From: Firmicutes bacterium CAG:822
GTDB lineage: Bacteria > Bacillota_I > Bacilli_A > RF39 > UBA660
Assembly (NCBI GenBank): GCA_000432855.1
Contig: HF990825.1
Span: forward strand, 1-23,227
Length of the DNA stretch: 23,227 bases
Reading direction: 5' to 3'
Shown: positions 1 through 7,206 of the stretch, piece by piece
Layout: each line of letters begins with the position of its first letter
Position numbering within the stretch: the first letter of the stretch is position 1
Translations under genes and position numbers: made by a program
Notes under the pieces: model-generated
Database searches by the model: none
What the model saw: only the letters and a program-made list of their open reading frames with translations
What the model was told of the DNA's origin: nothing

Positions 1-44
1 GGCAAACATTTGTTTACTATTCAAAAATGCACTTTCCTTATATA

Positions 45-72
45 CAAAAAAAGAATGAATAAATTTCATTCT
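45..72 (-). terminator. Terminator after gerM
   Basis: On the minus strand an 8-bp stem (AGAATGAA at 52-59 with TTCATTCT at 65-72, 5-nt loop) is followed by a run of T residues. It overlaps the gerM stop codon, as expected for a rho-independent terminator. Confidence 0.8.
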
Positions 73-1010
73 AAAGCAATCTTGTAAAGTTCTCTATCAT
101 CCACATTAAAAACAACCTCTTTAACATCATAATTCGCCCCTATTGATAAGGAAATCATCTCTAAAGTTTCTTCTGATATATCTTCACTAACCGCATCATT
201 TAAAATATCTTCATTAAAATTTAACTGCATCTGACCATCTTTAACCGTACTTGACACTAATTTTGTTCCGTCATTTAAAAAACTCATCAAATTTTTATTA
301 AAATCAAAATTACTAGAAAGCTCATCGATAATAATACTCGCCTTATCACGATCATCATTAATGTACTTTGTCACTGGTACATAGTAATAATTATCATTTA
401 TCTGATTAATATAATAAATTGTCACATCCGTAATATCTTTTGTACTTGTCAAATCAAACTCTTTATTAATTCCAAAAGTCTTATCTAAAGTAGATGGTAA
501 ATTAATTTTTGTTTTTGGTAATTTAGTAAGTATATCTCCTTCAACATAAATAATTACTTTATCAACTCCATCAATAGAAGTTAAAGTATAAACAATTGCT
601 TCCACCATTTTTTCTTCCAAATCTTCAGAAACATCTAGTAAATCTTTTGAAAAATCAACTTTAATCAATCCATCTTCATAACTCAAACTTAAAACTTCCG
701 TATTAGGTGGAATAATCGCACTAAAACCACTAGGAATCTTACTATCCATTCCGCCAATTGTTAATACTTTAATTAACTGCTTTGCTTTGTTTTCGATATT
801 TGTATCATTAACAGCTACACTCGTTAAAGCCATATAACTATTTTGATCCATTAAAAATATTGGACTGCTCTCGACATTCGTATTAACATATTCGAGTTCT
901 TCTTTAATATCTAAAGTATTTTCATTAGCTGGAATTATATAAATTAAAAGCATTGCAAATAAAGCCAAAGAAGATAGCATAATTTTCCTAATTGATAATT
1001 TTTTAAGCAT
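66..1010 (-). CDS. gerM: GerM-like sporulation/germination protein with two GerMN domains
   Basis: Predicted 314-aa secreted or membrane-anchored protein. A basic N-terminus is followed by one hydrophobic segment (about residues 10-27). Two GerMN-type domains follow (about 60-165 and 200-312), each with the pattern hydrophobic-x-V/L-x-F-s-x-D-[IL]-L and ending in a V-x-x-V-[IV] strand (KVDFSKDLL in the first, QLNFNEDIL in the second). GerM of Bacillus is a sporulation protein needed for normal spore envelope assembly and germination, acting around the SpoIIIA-SpoIIQ channel. Unlike Bacillus GerM, no lipobox cysteine follows the hydrophobic segment, so this one is probably held by an uncleaved anchor. 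The start is taken at ATG 1010, not 1022: the sequence GGGTGAT before it can serve as ribosome binding site, while nothing like one precedes 1022. The neighbour gerE lies upstream on the same strand, as in Bacillus. The family call is fairly secure; the function is inferred. Confidence 0.85.
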   Translation of the reverse strand: MLKKLSIRKIMLSSLALFAMLLIYIIPANENTLDIKEELEYVNTNVESSPIFLMDQNSYMALTSVAVNDTNIENKAKQLIKVLTIGGMDSKIPSGFSAIIPPNTEVLSLSYEDGLIKVDFSKDLLDVSEDLEEKMVEAIVYTLTSIDGVDKVIIYVEGDILTKLPKTKINLPSTLDKTFGINKEFDLTSTKDITDVTIYYINQINDNYYYVPVTKYINDDRDKASIIIDELSSNFDFNKNLMSFLNDGTKLVSSTVKDGQMQLNFNEDILNDAVSEDISEETLEMISLSIGANYDVKEVVFNVDDRELYKIALE

Positions 1011-1034
1011 ACCATCACCCATTTTAAGAATATG

Positions 1035-1061
1035 AAAAAAAGGCCGTATTTATGACCTTTT
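1035..1061 (-). terminator. Terminator after gerE
   Basis: The minus-strand RNA can form an 8-bp stem (AAAAGGUC with GGCCUUUU, one G-U pair, loop of about 8 nt) followed by T residues. It overlaps the gerE stop and separates gerE from gerM, suggesting that gerM is at least partly transcribed on its own or by read-through. Confidence 0.65.
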
Positions 1062-1266
1062 ATAATGAAAGTTCTCCGAGTCTAAGTAGCTCGATAACTG
1101 CTCCCGCGCGGCCCTTAACGCCTAGCTTCTGCATCGCATTAGAAATATGGTTTCGTACTGTTTTATCACTAATTTTTAGTTTTTCAGCTATTTCATTAGT
1201 ACTATAATTCTGAATAAGTAATTCAAAGACCTCACGCTCTCGTTTAGTTAAAATGCCCTTTTTCAT
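1060..1266 (-). CDS. gerE: GerE, LuxR-type late sporulation transcription factor
   Basis: A stand-alone LuxR/GerE helix-turn-helix protein with no receiver domain, 68 aa from the chosen start. From LTKREREVFELL through KTVRNHISNAMQKLGVKGR to ELLRLGEL it closely follows my recollection of Bacillus GerE, the DNA-binding regulator made late in the mother cell that adjusts coat-gene expression under sigma-K. The longest ORF starts at 1311 and gives 83 aa, but nothing resembling a ribosome binding site precedes it, and a sigma-K-like -10 element lies just 4 nt upstream of it. ATG 1266 is preceded by GTGAGGGAATTT, a good ribosome binding site, and gives a length close to the 74 aa of the Bacillus protein. 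It lies upstream of gerM and downstream of a spoIIIAH-like gene, all on the minus strand, which strengthens the sporulation reading. Confidence 0.9.
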   Translation of the reverse strand: MKKGILTKREREVFELLIQNYSTNEIAEKLKISDKTVRNHISNAMQKLGVKGRAGAVIELLRLGELSL

Positions 1267-1313
1267 AAATTCCCTCACTTTCCTAAGGCGGGATGGTTTA
1301 TATTTACTCATAT

Positions 1314-1340
1314 TATTGTATGCGCGCTAAGGTCATAAGT
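1314..1340 (-). promoter_or_regulatory. Sigma-K/sigma-E-like promoter of gerE
   Basis: On the minus strand AC is followed after 16 nt by CATACAATA (about 1314-1322). This fits the published sigma-K pattern AC-N16/17-CATAnnnTA and also the sigma-E -10 element. Transcription would begin near 1307, leaving a leader of about 40 nt before ATG 1266 and excluding ATG 1311. The site rests on pattern matching only. Confidence 0.55.
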
Positions 1341-1360
1341 GAAAGGAAAATAACCCAAAG

Positions 1361-1385
1361 AAAAAACTTTCCCTTAAAGAAAGTT
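1361..1385 (-). terminator. Terminator after spoIIIAH-like gene
   Basis: Minus strand: 7-bp stem AACTTTC/GAAAGTT (1379-1385 with 1365-1371) with a 7-nt loop, then a T tract. It overlaps the stop of the upstream gene. Confidence 0.8.
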
Positions 1386-1887
1386 ATTTTTGAAATTTAA
1401 CTGATATACTCATCGAAGTTTCAAATTCCTCTTGAACCGAACGCATAATTTTATTAGCCAGTTCCTTATCATGCTTAGTACTATCAATCGTCACAGTCAC
1501 ACTAGTTTCATCAATACTTACAAAAGATTTTAAATTAAACTCTTCTTTTATCTTATTTTCTATAGACTCTTCAGTACCCCTATTTTTATTTAACTCCTGC
1601 ATCTTCTCAAAAGCCTTATTTTTCTCTTCAGTCGTTGAATTAGAATCCGTAAGTACTTCCTTTAACTCAGTAATCTCATCAAGCATTTTCTCTTCAGATT
1701 CTACTCTTAAAGCAACTAATTCCGCACTTTCCTCATTCTCAGTCGTCGATGAAACAGTTTCCGTATCATCACTTCCACCATTATTCGTTGCCATCAAAAG
1801 TTCACTCGGCATTGTAATATAATAAACACTAAGTACTAAAATCAAACTAAATAAAGTTAAAAACCACAAACTTCTTTTATTAATCAT
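1384..1887 (-). CDS. spoIIIAH: SpoIIIAH-like stage III sporulation protein
   Basis: 167-aa single-pass membrane protein. The N-terminus MINKRSLWFLTLFSLILVLSVYY is a short basic stretch plus one transmembrane helix and is typical of SpoIIIAH. An acidic linker and a charged helical region follow (about 55-105). The C-terminal part (about 108-167, with TVTIDSTKHDKELANKIM) fits the ring-building YscJ/FliF-like fold of the family. In Bacillus, SpoIIIAH sits in the mother-cell membrane and binds forespore SpoIIQ to form the feeding channel. A strong ribosome binding site (AGGAGGG) precedes ATG 1887. Bacillus SpoIIIAH is about 218 aa, so this is a short version. Its usual partners, spoIIIAA-AG, are not next to it: a pilin-like gene is the upstream neighbour. 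Confident at family level. Confidence 0.82.
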   Translation of the reverse strand: MINKRSLWFLTLFSLILVLSVYYITMPSELLMATNNGGSDDTETVSSTTENEESAELVALRVESEEKMLDEITELKEVLTDSNSTTEEKNKAFEKMQELNKNRGTEESIENKIKEEFNLKSFVSIDETSVTVTIDSTKHDKELANKIMRSVQEEFETSMSISVKFQK

Positions 1888-1944
1888 TATTATCCCTCCT
1901 AGTACATTTCTATTTAATTATATTAAGGGATAATATTTTTATTA

Positions 1945-2340
1945 CTATTTTTTTACGGTTACCACTTCACCACTACCATCATCAGTAGCTCTATAAGCAT
2001 TATTTTCAACTGTCAAGGTAATCTTTCCATCATTATTATAAAAAGTGCCCGTTGCATCATCTATCTCACCTGTAAAATCAAGTTCCAAATCCGAACCACC
2101 ATCACATTCGACACAAACAAGCTTATTATTACTATACTTATATGTTACTGTACCATTTCGACCATATTCATTATAATCCATATCAATTACATTACGCATC
2201 TCTTCAACACTTCTCGTAAATGAATTCATTCTCGAATCTTCAACCACTCCAAAAATAATTGGAGTTGTAATTAACGCAATAACTGCTAAAATAGTAATAA
2301 CTGCAAGTAATTCAACTAAAGTAAAACCTTTTTTATTCAT
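1945..2340 (-). CDS. Type IV prepilin-like protein
   Basis: 131-aa protein starting MNKKG|FTLVELLAVITILAVIALI. This is the class III signal recognised by prepilin peptidase: cleavage after Gly5, methylation of Phe6, Glu at +5, then about 20 hydrophobic residues. The mature part is small, with two cysteines close together (VCVEC), and acidic. It would be inserted in the membrane and assembled by a type IV pilus, competence or type II-like machine, none of which is in the window. A ribosome binding site (AGTAGGAA) precedes ATG 2340 and a TATAAT lies about 30 nt further upstream (around 2365-2372) without a clear -35. It could be a minor pilin or an orphan pilin-like surface protein; sequence alone does not decide. 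Confidence 0.85.
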   Translation of the reverse strand: MNKKGFTLVELLAVITILAVIALITTPIIFGVVEDSRMNSFTRSVEEMRNVIDMDYNEYGRNGTVTYKYSNNKLVCVECDGGSDLELDFTGEIDDATGTFYNNDGKITLTVENNAYRATDDGSGEVVTVKK

Positions 2341-2438
2341 ATTCTATTCCTACTTTCTATATCAATTATATACTATTTTTCTCTAAAAGAAAATCATATT
2401 TTTAATATATCTCGTTTTTACAAAAACACACTCATAAG

Positions 2439-2464
2439 AAAAAACTGCCAATTCAAGCAGTTTA
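2439..2464 (-). terminator. Terminator after lysS
   Basis: Minus-strand stem AAACTGC/GCAGTTT (2457-2463 with 2442-2448) with an 8-nt loop, followed by T residues. It overlaps the lysS stop and marks the probable end of the T-box-led operon. Confidence 0.8.
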
Positions 2465-3952
2465 TCTATTTAAATCTTTTTTGTTTTTCATATGTGGGAA
2501 TAACAATACTTCTCTAATAGTTTCGGCACCAGTCATAAGCATTACCATTCTATCGATACCAATACCCATTCCACCAGCTGGTGGCATTCCATATTCCAAA
2601 GCCTCTACGAAATCAATATCCATTTCGTTAGCTTCTTCGTTTCCACGTTCTCTTTCTTTTAATTGATTTTCAAATCTTTCATATTGATCAATTGGATCAT
2701 TTAATTCAGTAAAGGCATTTGCAAATTCCATACCACATATAAATAATTCAAATCTTTGAGTGTATCTTGGATCATCGCTCTTAAAAGCAAGTGGACTAAT
2801 TTCAATTGGATGACCATATACAAATGTTGGCTCAATTAAAGTCTCTTCGACAAATTTTTCAAAGAAAGCATTAACAATATGACCAAATTCAAAATGTGGT
2901 TCAAGCTCAACATCATATTCTTTAGCTAGTTCTTTAGCTTCATCTAAAGTCATTTCTTTCCAGAAATCAACTCCGCAAGCTTCTTTAATTGCATCAACCA
3001 TATGAATACGTTTATATTTAGGCTTTAAAGAAATTTTATGTCCAGCATATTCAATATCATAAGTTCCGTTTACTTCTTTGCACACTGTACTAAATAATCC
3101 TTCAGCTAAATCCATCATTCCATACATATCAGTGTATGCTTTATAAAGTTCAATAGTTGTAAACTCTGGATTATGTTTTCTATCAACACCTTCATTACGG
3201 AAAATACGTCCTATTTCATAAACAGCATCCATACCTCCAACAAGTAATCTCTTAAGCGGAAGTTCAGTTGCAATTCTTAAATAAAATTCCATATCTAATG
3301 CATTATGATGAGTAATAAATGGTTTAGCAGCCGCACCACCTAAAATCGGATTTAAAATAGGTGTCTCGACTTCAGTATAACCCAAACTATCTAAATAGTG
3401 CTGTATTGTTCTAATAATTTTTGGACGAGTAAAAGCAATTCTTCTCGCATCTTCATTCATGATTAAATCGACATATCTTCTTCTATATCTTTCTTCAACA
3501 TCAGTAAGTCCATGATATTTCTCAGGAAGCGGTCTTAAAGCTTTAACTAAATGCGTATATTTAGTCGCATGTACACTAAGTTCTCCTGTATTAGTTCTAA
3601 ATACATATCCTTCAATTCCGACAATATCACCAATATCAGAAGCTTTAAATAAATCGTAGGCCTCTTCACCAACTTCGTTGATACTGATATATATTTGAAT
3701 TTGACCATACTTATCTTGAATGTGGAAAAAGCCCGCTTTTCCTTTTCTTCTCTTAGTCATTATTCTACCAGCAATAACTACGTGGTCTTTTAATTCTTCA
3801 AGCTCTTCCTTGCTTTGATTAGCGTGTTCTTCTTTAATTATTTTAGAATTAGATGTCACATCAAATCTAGAACCAAAAGGTTTAACTCCTTTCGCAATCA
3901 AATCTTTTACTTTATCTCGTCTTACTTGTTCTTGCTCTGTAAATTCTCTCAT
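2462..3952 (-). CDS. lysS: Lysine--tRNA ligase, class II
   Basis: 496 aa, the usual length for bacterial class II LysRS. It charges tRNA-Lys in the cytoplasm. Visible parts: an N-terminal OB-fold anticodon-binding domain (about 55-165), class II motif 2 (FRNEGVDRKHNPEF, about 248-262, whose Arg contacts ATP), and motif 3 (GGMGIGIDRMVMLM near the C-terminus). ATG 3952 has a good ribosome binding site (GGAGG, 7-nt spacing). The upstream ADP-ribosylglycohydrolase gene ends only 30 bp before it with no promoter or terminator between, so it is probably the last gene of the operon headed by the threonine T-box. Co-transcription of LysRS behind a Thr-responsive leader would be unusual, and an internal promoter within the preceding gene cannot be excluded. 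Confidence 0.97.
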   Translation of the reverse strand: MREFTEQEQVRRDKVKDLIAKGVKPFGSRFDVTSNSKIIKEEHANQSKEELEELKDHVVIAGRIMTKRRKGKAGFFHIQDKYGQIQIYISINEVGEEAYDLFKASDIGDIVGIEGYVFRTNTGELSVHATKYTHLVKALRPLPEKYHGLTDVEERYRRRYVDLIMNEDARRIAFTRPKIIRTIQHYLDSLGYTEVETPILNPILGGAAAKPFITHHNALDMEFYLRIATELPLKRLLVGGMDAVYEIGRIFRNEGVDRKHNPEFTTIELYKAYTDMYGMMDLAEGLFSTVCKEVNGTYDIEYAGHKISLKPKYKRIHMVDAIKEACGVDFWKEMTLDEAKELAKEYDVELEPHFEFGHIVNAFFEKFVEETLIEPTFVYGHPIEISPLAFKSDDPRYTQRFELFICGMEFANAFTELNDPIDQYERFENQLKERERGNEEANEMDIDFVEALEYGMPPAGGMGIGIDRMVMLMTGAETIREVLLFPHMKNKKDLNR

Positions 3953-3982
3953 TAAATTACCTCCAAACTACTGATAATTATA

Positions 3983-4798
3983 TCATAATTTCTTTACCTT
4001 TTGATAGCCCTTTTCAAGTTTTAAAACAAAATCATTTGGTAATTTTTCTAAAGCTTGATTTTTAAGTTCCTCAGGTACTCCATAATAAGCCTCAGCAAGT
4101 GATCCAGTAATTGCTCCGACTGTATCAGTATCACCACCTAAAGAAACGGCATTACGAACAGCTTCCTCAAATGAATTACTCTCAAAGAAAGCGGTTAAAC
4201 AATTATCAAATACTAAACATGAACTATCAAATCTATTAGTTAATCTTATTTTATCAAGTGATTTACCAAAAGGATAAAACTTTGGCTTCATGCTTTCCTT
4301 TGAATAACCCTTTCTTCCCATATAAATAAGGGTATTCAATGATTGAGCCGAAACAATAGCTAGTGCTGAATCATGTGAAGGAATCGTTGCCTTTTCAGTT
4401 TCTTCTAACACACTTTCTAAATCATTAAATAAATAGCCTATTGGTGATACTCTCATTAAAGCACCATTACCCATACTATCCCCTTCTGTTTCACCTTTAC
4501 ACCATTTAATAAATTCAGGTGAGAACATATATTTAAAATGATTAGCTTTAGTATTAGGTACATCTTGATAATACTTTAAACCATATTCTCTTAAAGTTTC
4601 TTCATAACTTTTACCATCCAAAATTGCATCTAATATAGCAATAGTTAAAATGGTATCATCACTATAAAAACTATCTTTATCAATCAAATTATCCTTTTTT
4701 AAAACTTCTTTTCGTCTATCAATATTCCTTTTTACACTTTTAAATTCATCATATTCATAAATAGAACCAGCCAAATCGCCAATAATTGCGCCTAACAT
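3983..4798 (-). CDS. ADP-ribosylglycohydrolase family protein
   Basis: 271 aa with the hallmarks of the DraG/ARH fold. N-terminal GAIIGDLAGSIYE is followed by YSDDT (about 45-50, metal-binding acidic residues), GNGALMR (about 117-123) and GGDTDT near the C-terminus (about 219-224, second metal site). Members remove ADP-ribose from Arg or Ser side chains or from other acceptors using two Mg or Mn ions; the substrate here cannot be told. The start codon at 4798 lies 4 bp after the thrS stop, with AGAAGG as ribosome binding site inside the thrS end, so it is surely co-transcribed with thrS. Sitting between two aminoacyl-tRNA synthetases suggests, but does not show, a link to translation or tRNA. 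Confidence 0.9.
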   Translation of the reverse strand: MLGAIIGDLAGSIYEYDEFKSVKRNIDRRKEVLKKDNLIDKDSFYSDDTILTIAILDAILDGKSYEETLREYGLKYYQDVPNTKANHFKYMFSPEFIKWCKGETEGDSMGNGALMRVSPIGYLFNDLESVLEETEKATIPSHDSALAIVSAQSLNTLIYMGRKGYSKESMKPKFYPFGKSLDKIRLTNRFDSSCLVFDNCLTAFFESNSFEEAVRNAVSLGGDTDTVGAITGSLAEAYYGVPEELKNQALEKLPNDFVLKLEKGYQKVKKL

Positions 4799-4801
4799 AG
4801 C

Positions 4802-6553
4802 CTACCTTCTTTCTTTGATTTGTTCTAAAAGCACCTTTTCAAATTCTTTCAAAGATAAATTTTCAGTTTCCTTATGTCCGAATAAACGATAACTTACAGT
4901 CTTATTATCTTTTTCTTTATCACCGATAATAACTGTATAAGGAATTTTATGAGATTGACTCTCACGCATCTTATAACTTAATTTTTCGTCTCTATCATCA
5001 AATTTTACTCTAATGTTTTTATCAGATAACTGTTTCATAACCTTTTTAGCATATTTTAAATGATATTCATTGTTAACAGGAATAATATTAACTTGAACAG
5101 GAGAAAGCCATAATGGGAAAGCACCTTTAGTTTCTTCAATCAAAAATGCCATAAATCTATCAAAAGTACCTAAAATAGCTCTATGAATAACTACTGGTCT
5201 GGCCTTTTGGCCATTCTCATCAATATAAGTTAAATCAAATCTCTCAGGAAGTAAGAAATCTAATTGGCAAGTTGATAAAGTTACATCATGACCTATAGCT
5301 GATTTAATTTGAACATCTAACTTAGGTCCATAAAATGCAGCTTCACCTTCAGCCTCATAAAAGTCAATTCCAAGTTCAGTTAAAACTTTTCGAAGCTCAC
5401 TTTCAGCCTTTTCCCACATTTCATCATCATCAAAATACTTTTCAGTATTATTTTTATCTCTTAAAGATAATCTAAATGCATAATCTGTAATATTAAAATC
5501 TTTATAAACCTCCAAAATCAAGTTAACAACATTTGAAACCTCCTCTTTAATTTGATCTGGTCTAACAAACAGATGAGCATCATTTTGACACATCTGACGA
5601 ACTCTCTCTAGCCCGCATACTGCCCCGCTTGCTTCATACCTAAAATCAGGAGCGAGTTCACCAATTCTAATTGGTAAATCACGATAAGAATGTAACTTAT
5701 GTTTATAAATAAGCATATGATGTGGACAATTCATTGGTCTTAACACTAACTCTTCATTATCCATTTTCATTGGTGGAAACATATCATCTTTATAATGATC
5801 CCAGTGTCCACTAACTTTATATAATTCAGTAGAAGCTAAATATGGCGTATAAACATGATTATATCCTAATTTAACTTCTTTTTCTTTAATATATTTTTCA
5901 AGTTCATATCTTATAATTGCGCCATTAGGAAGCCACATTTGAAGTCCCGGTCCAACAAGTTCATGCCCCATAAACAAATCTAATTCCTTACCAATCTTAC
6001 GATGATCTCTTTCCTTCGCATCTTCTAGTGCTGCTAAATGTTTTTCTAAATCCTCTTTAGTATCGAAGCAAACTCCATAAATTCTTTGTAATACTTTATT
6101 ATTAGAGTCACCTTTATAATAAGCACCAGAAACTTTAAGTAATTTGAAATTCTTACATTCTTTTACACTATCTACATGTGGACCACGACATAAATCTGTA
6201 AAATCACCCTGAGTATAACAACTTATAACCGCATCTTCTGGAAGTTCATTAATAATATCAATCTTATATGGATCATCTTTAAACTTCTCTAAAGCATCTT
6301 CTCTAGATATTTCTTCACGATAAATACGCTTACCATCTTTCGCAATTTTCTTCATTTCTTTAGATATCTTTTCTAAATCTTCATCAGTTAAAGTATGATC
6401 TCCCAAATCTATATCATAATAAAATCCTTCTGAAATAACTGGACCTACCCAAAATTTCGCATTTGGATATAGATGCTTTACTGCTTGTGCCATTAAATGC
6501 GCACAACTATGATTTAAAACACTTAATCTTTCATCTTCTTTAATATCAACCAT
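4802..6553 (-). CDS. thrS: Threonine--tRNA ligase lacking the TGS domain
   Basis: 583 aa from ATG 6553. It charges tRNA-Thr and edits Ser-tRNA-Thr. The protein opens directly with the editing domain: HSCAHLM near residue 16 is the HxxxH motif, and CYTQGDFTDLCRGPH its second half. The class II core (GLERVRQMCQNDAHLF and MNCPHHM, zinc Cys and His) and the C-terminal anticodon domain follow. Typical bacterial ThrRS is about 640 aa and starts with a TGS domain of about 60 residues, absent here; Mycoplasma enzymes are likewise shortened. The longer GTG start at 6562 is rejected because GTG is part of the ribosome binding site AAAGGTGAT for ATG 6553. The gene overlaps the end of the unknown upstream gene by 8 bp and is controlled by the T-box leader. 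Confidence 0.97.
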   Translation of the reverse strand: MVDIKEDERLSVLNHSCAHLMAQAVKHLYPNAKFWVGPVISEGFYYDIDLGDHTLTDEDLEKISKEMKKIAKDGKRIYREEISREDALEKFKDDPYKIDIINELPEDAVISCYTQGDFTDLCRGPHVDSVKECKNFKLLKVSGAYYKGDSNNKVLQRIYGVCFDTKEDLEKHLAALEDAKERDHRKIGKELDLFMGHELVGPGLQMWLPNGAIIRYELEKYIKEKEVKLGYNHVYTPYLASTELYKVSGHWDHYKDDMFPPMKMDNEELVLRPMNCPHHMLIYKHKLHSYRDLPIRIGELAPDFRYEASGAVCGLERVRQMCQNDAHLFVRPDQIKEEVSNVVNLILEVYKDFNITDYAFRLSLRDKNNTEKYFDDDEMWEKAESELRKVLTELGIDFYEAEGEAAFYGPKLDVQIKSAIGHDVTLSTCQLDFLLPERFDLTYIDENGQKARPVVIHRAILGTFDRFMAFLIEETKGAFPLWLSPVQVNIIPVNNEYHLKYAKKVMKQLSDKNIRVKFDDRDEKLSYKMRESQSHKIPYTVIIGDKEKDNKTVSYRLFGHKETENLSLKEFEKVLLEQIKERR

Positions 6554-6956
6554 TTTTATCACCTTTCTTTAATTTTATTATTCTTTTCAAACTTTTTTGT
6601 CTACCTTTTTTATCGAATTTAATTTCTTCTACCACAGAACTCACATAAGGTATGTCTAGTTCTGTATCAAATTCTTGGTTTAATGACAAAACCCTATTTG
6701 GATTAACATATGGTGCGGGATTATTAAAAGCATCGTTAACTAAAATAATCGTTCCCATAGCCACCTGTTCAGAAGAAACTAATTCAAAACTAGTTCTAAC
6801 AAGCTCAATTCCATAAAGTGAAGCAATCCGCTTAAGATCTTTATGTGATAAATGACACAGTTCTGAAATCAAATTTTCATTATCTATTCCATAATAATTT
6901 CGTAAAAAATGAACCATATCCATTTTATAGCTTTTACGCACTTGTTTCTTATCCAT
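6546..6956 (-). CDS. Unknown 136-aa protein, first gene of the thrS T-box operon
   Basis: I do not recognise this protein. From ATG 6956 it has 136 aa, is basic at both ends, and has no signal peptide or membrane segment, so it is probably cytoplasmic. It has a helical N-terminal half (HFLRNYYGIDNENLISEL, then KDLKRIASLYGIEL), a middle with PAPYVNPNRV, and a very basic tail (KKGRQKSLKRIIKLKKGDK). The start is fixed by GAGGAG at 6964-6969; the longer frame to 7007 runs through the T-box itself and is rejected. The ribosome binding site lies inside the terminator stem of the leader, so charging of tRNA-Thr should control this gene directly. It overlaps thrS by 8 bp. It sits near where ytxC lies between dnaI and thrS in Bacillus, but I see no likeness to YtxC. 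The basic tail could bind RNA; this is a guess. Confidence 0.75.
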   Translation of the reverse strand: MDKKQVRKSYKMDMVHFLRNYYGIDNENLISELCHLSHKDLKRIASLYGIELVRTSFELVSSEQVAMGTIILVNDAFNNPAPYVNPNRVLSLNQEFDTELDIPYVSSVVEEIKFDKKGRQKSLKRIIKLKKGDKNG

Positions 6957-6989
6957 AAAAAAGCTCCTCACAAAAATCTTGCAAGGAGC
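6957..6989 (-). terminator. T-box attenuator terminator
   Basis: Stem GCTCCT (6984-6989) with AGGAGC (6963-6968), loop of 15 nt, then six T (6957-6962) directly before ATG 6956. It contains the ribosome binding site of the first operon gene. Confidence 0.85.
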
Positions 6990-7172
6990 GTATAAACGCG
7001 GTACCATCCTACCTTATAACTTAATTTATTAGATAACGGTAACTAACCGGAATAATCTTTCGAAAACCTGCTTCAAGGTAGTAATTATTAAAATCATTTA
7101 TCTAGCTTCCCACCATCCTAGACTCTCTTTAAAATTACTTTTAATAATCATGTCCTCTTCATCACATTTAAC
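6957..7172 (-). promoter_or_regulatory. T-box riboswitch leader (tRNA-Thr)
   Basis: Minus-strand leader. Stem I base: ATTATTAAAA (7142-7151) pairs with TTTTAATAAT (7084-7093). A GGTGGGAAGC-type stem I element lies near 7105-7118. Two adjacent Thr codons, ACT (7080-7082) and ACC (7077-7079), lie where a specifier is expected. The canonical T-box AGGATGGTACCGCG spans 6997-7010; its TGG pairs with the tRNA CCA end. The competing terminator is GCTCCT/AGGAGC (6984-6989 with 6963-6968) followed by six T. Uncharged tRNA-Thr should favour the antiterminator. The ribosome binding site GAGGAG of the next gene is part of the terminator stem, so translation could be masked too. The downstream thrS confirms the amino acid. 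Confidence 0.95.
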
Positions 7173-7177
7173 TATAT

Positions 7178-7205
7178 TTTATCACAGTATATATCTTTGT
7201 CAACC
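7178..7205 (-). promoter_or_regulatory. Promoter of the T-box/thrS operon
   Basis: Minus strand: perfect -35 TTGACA (7200-7205), 16-nt spacer, -10 TAAAAT (7178-7183); start expected near 7171. The -35 lies immediately next to the dnaI stop codon (7207). Confidence 0.8.
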
Positions 7206-7206
7206 C

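Noticed and set aside
1023..1050. CATATTCT with ATA 16 nt upstream as a sigma-E promoter for gerM
   Set aside because: The fit to the -10 element is partial and the start would fall almost on the gerM ribosome binding site; it also overlaps the gerE terminator. Too weak to list as a promoter.
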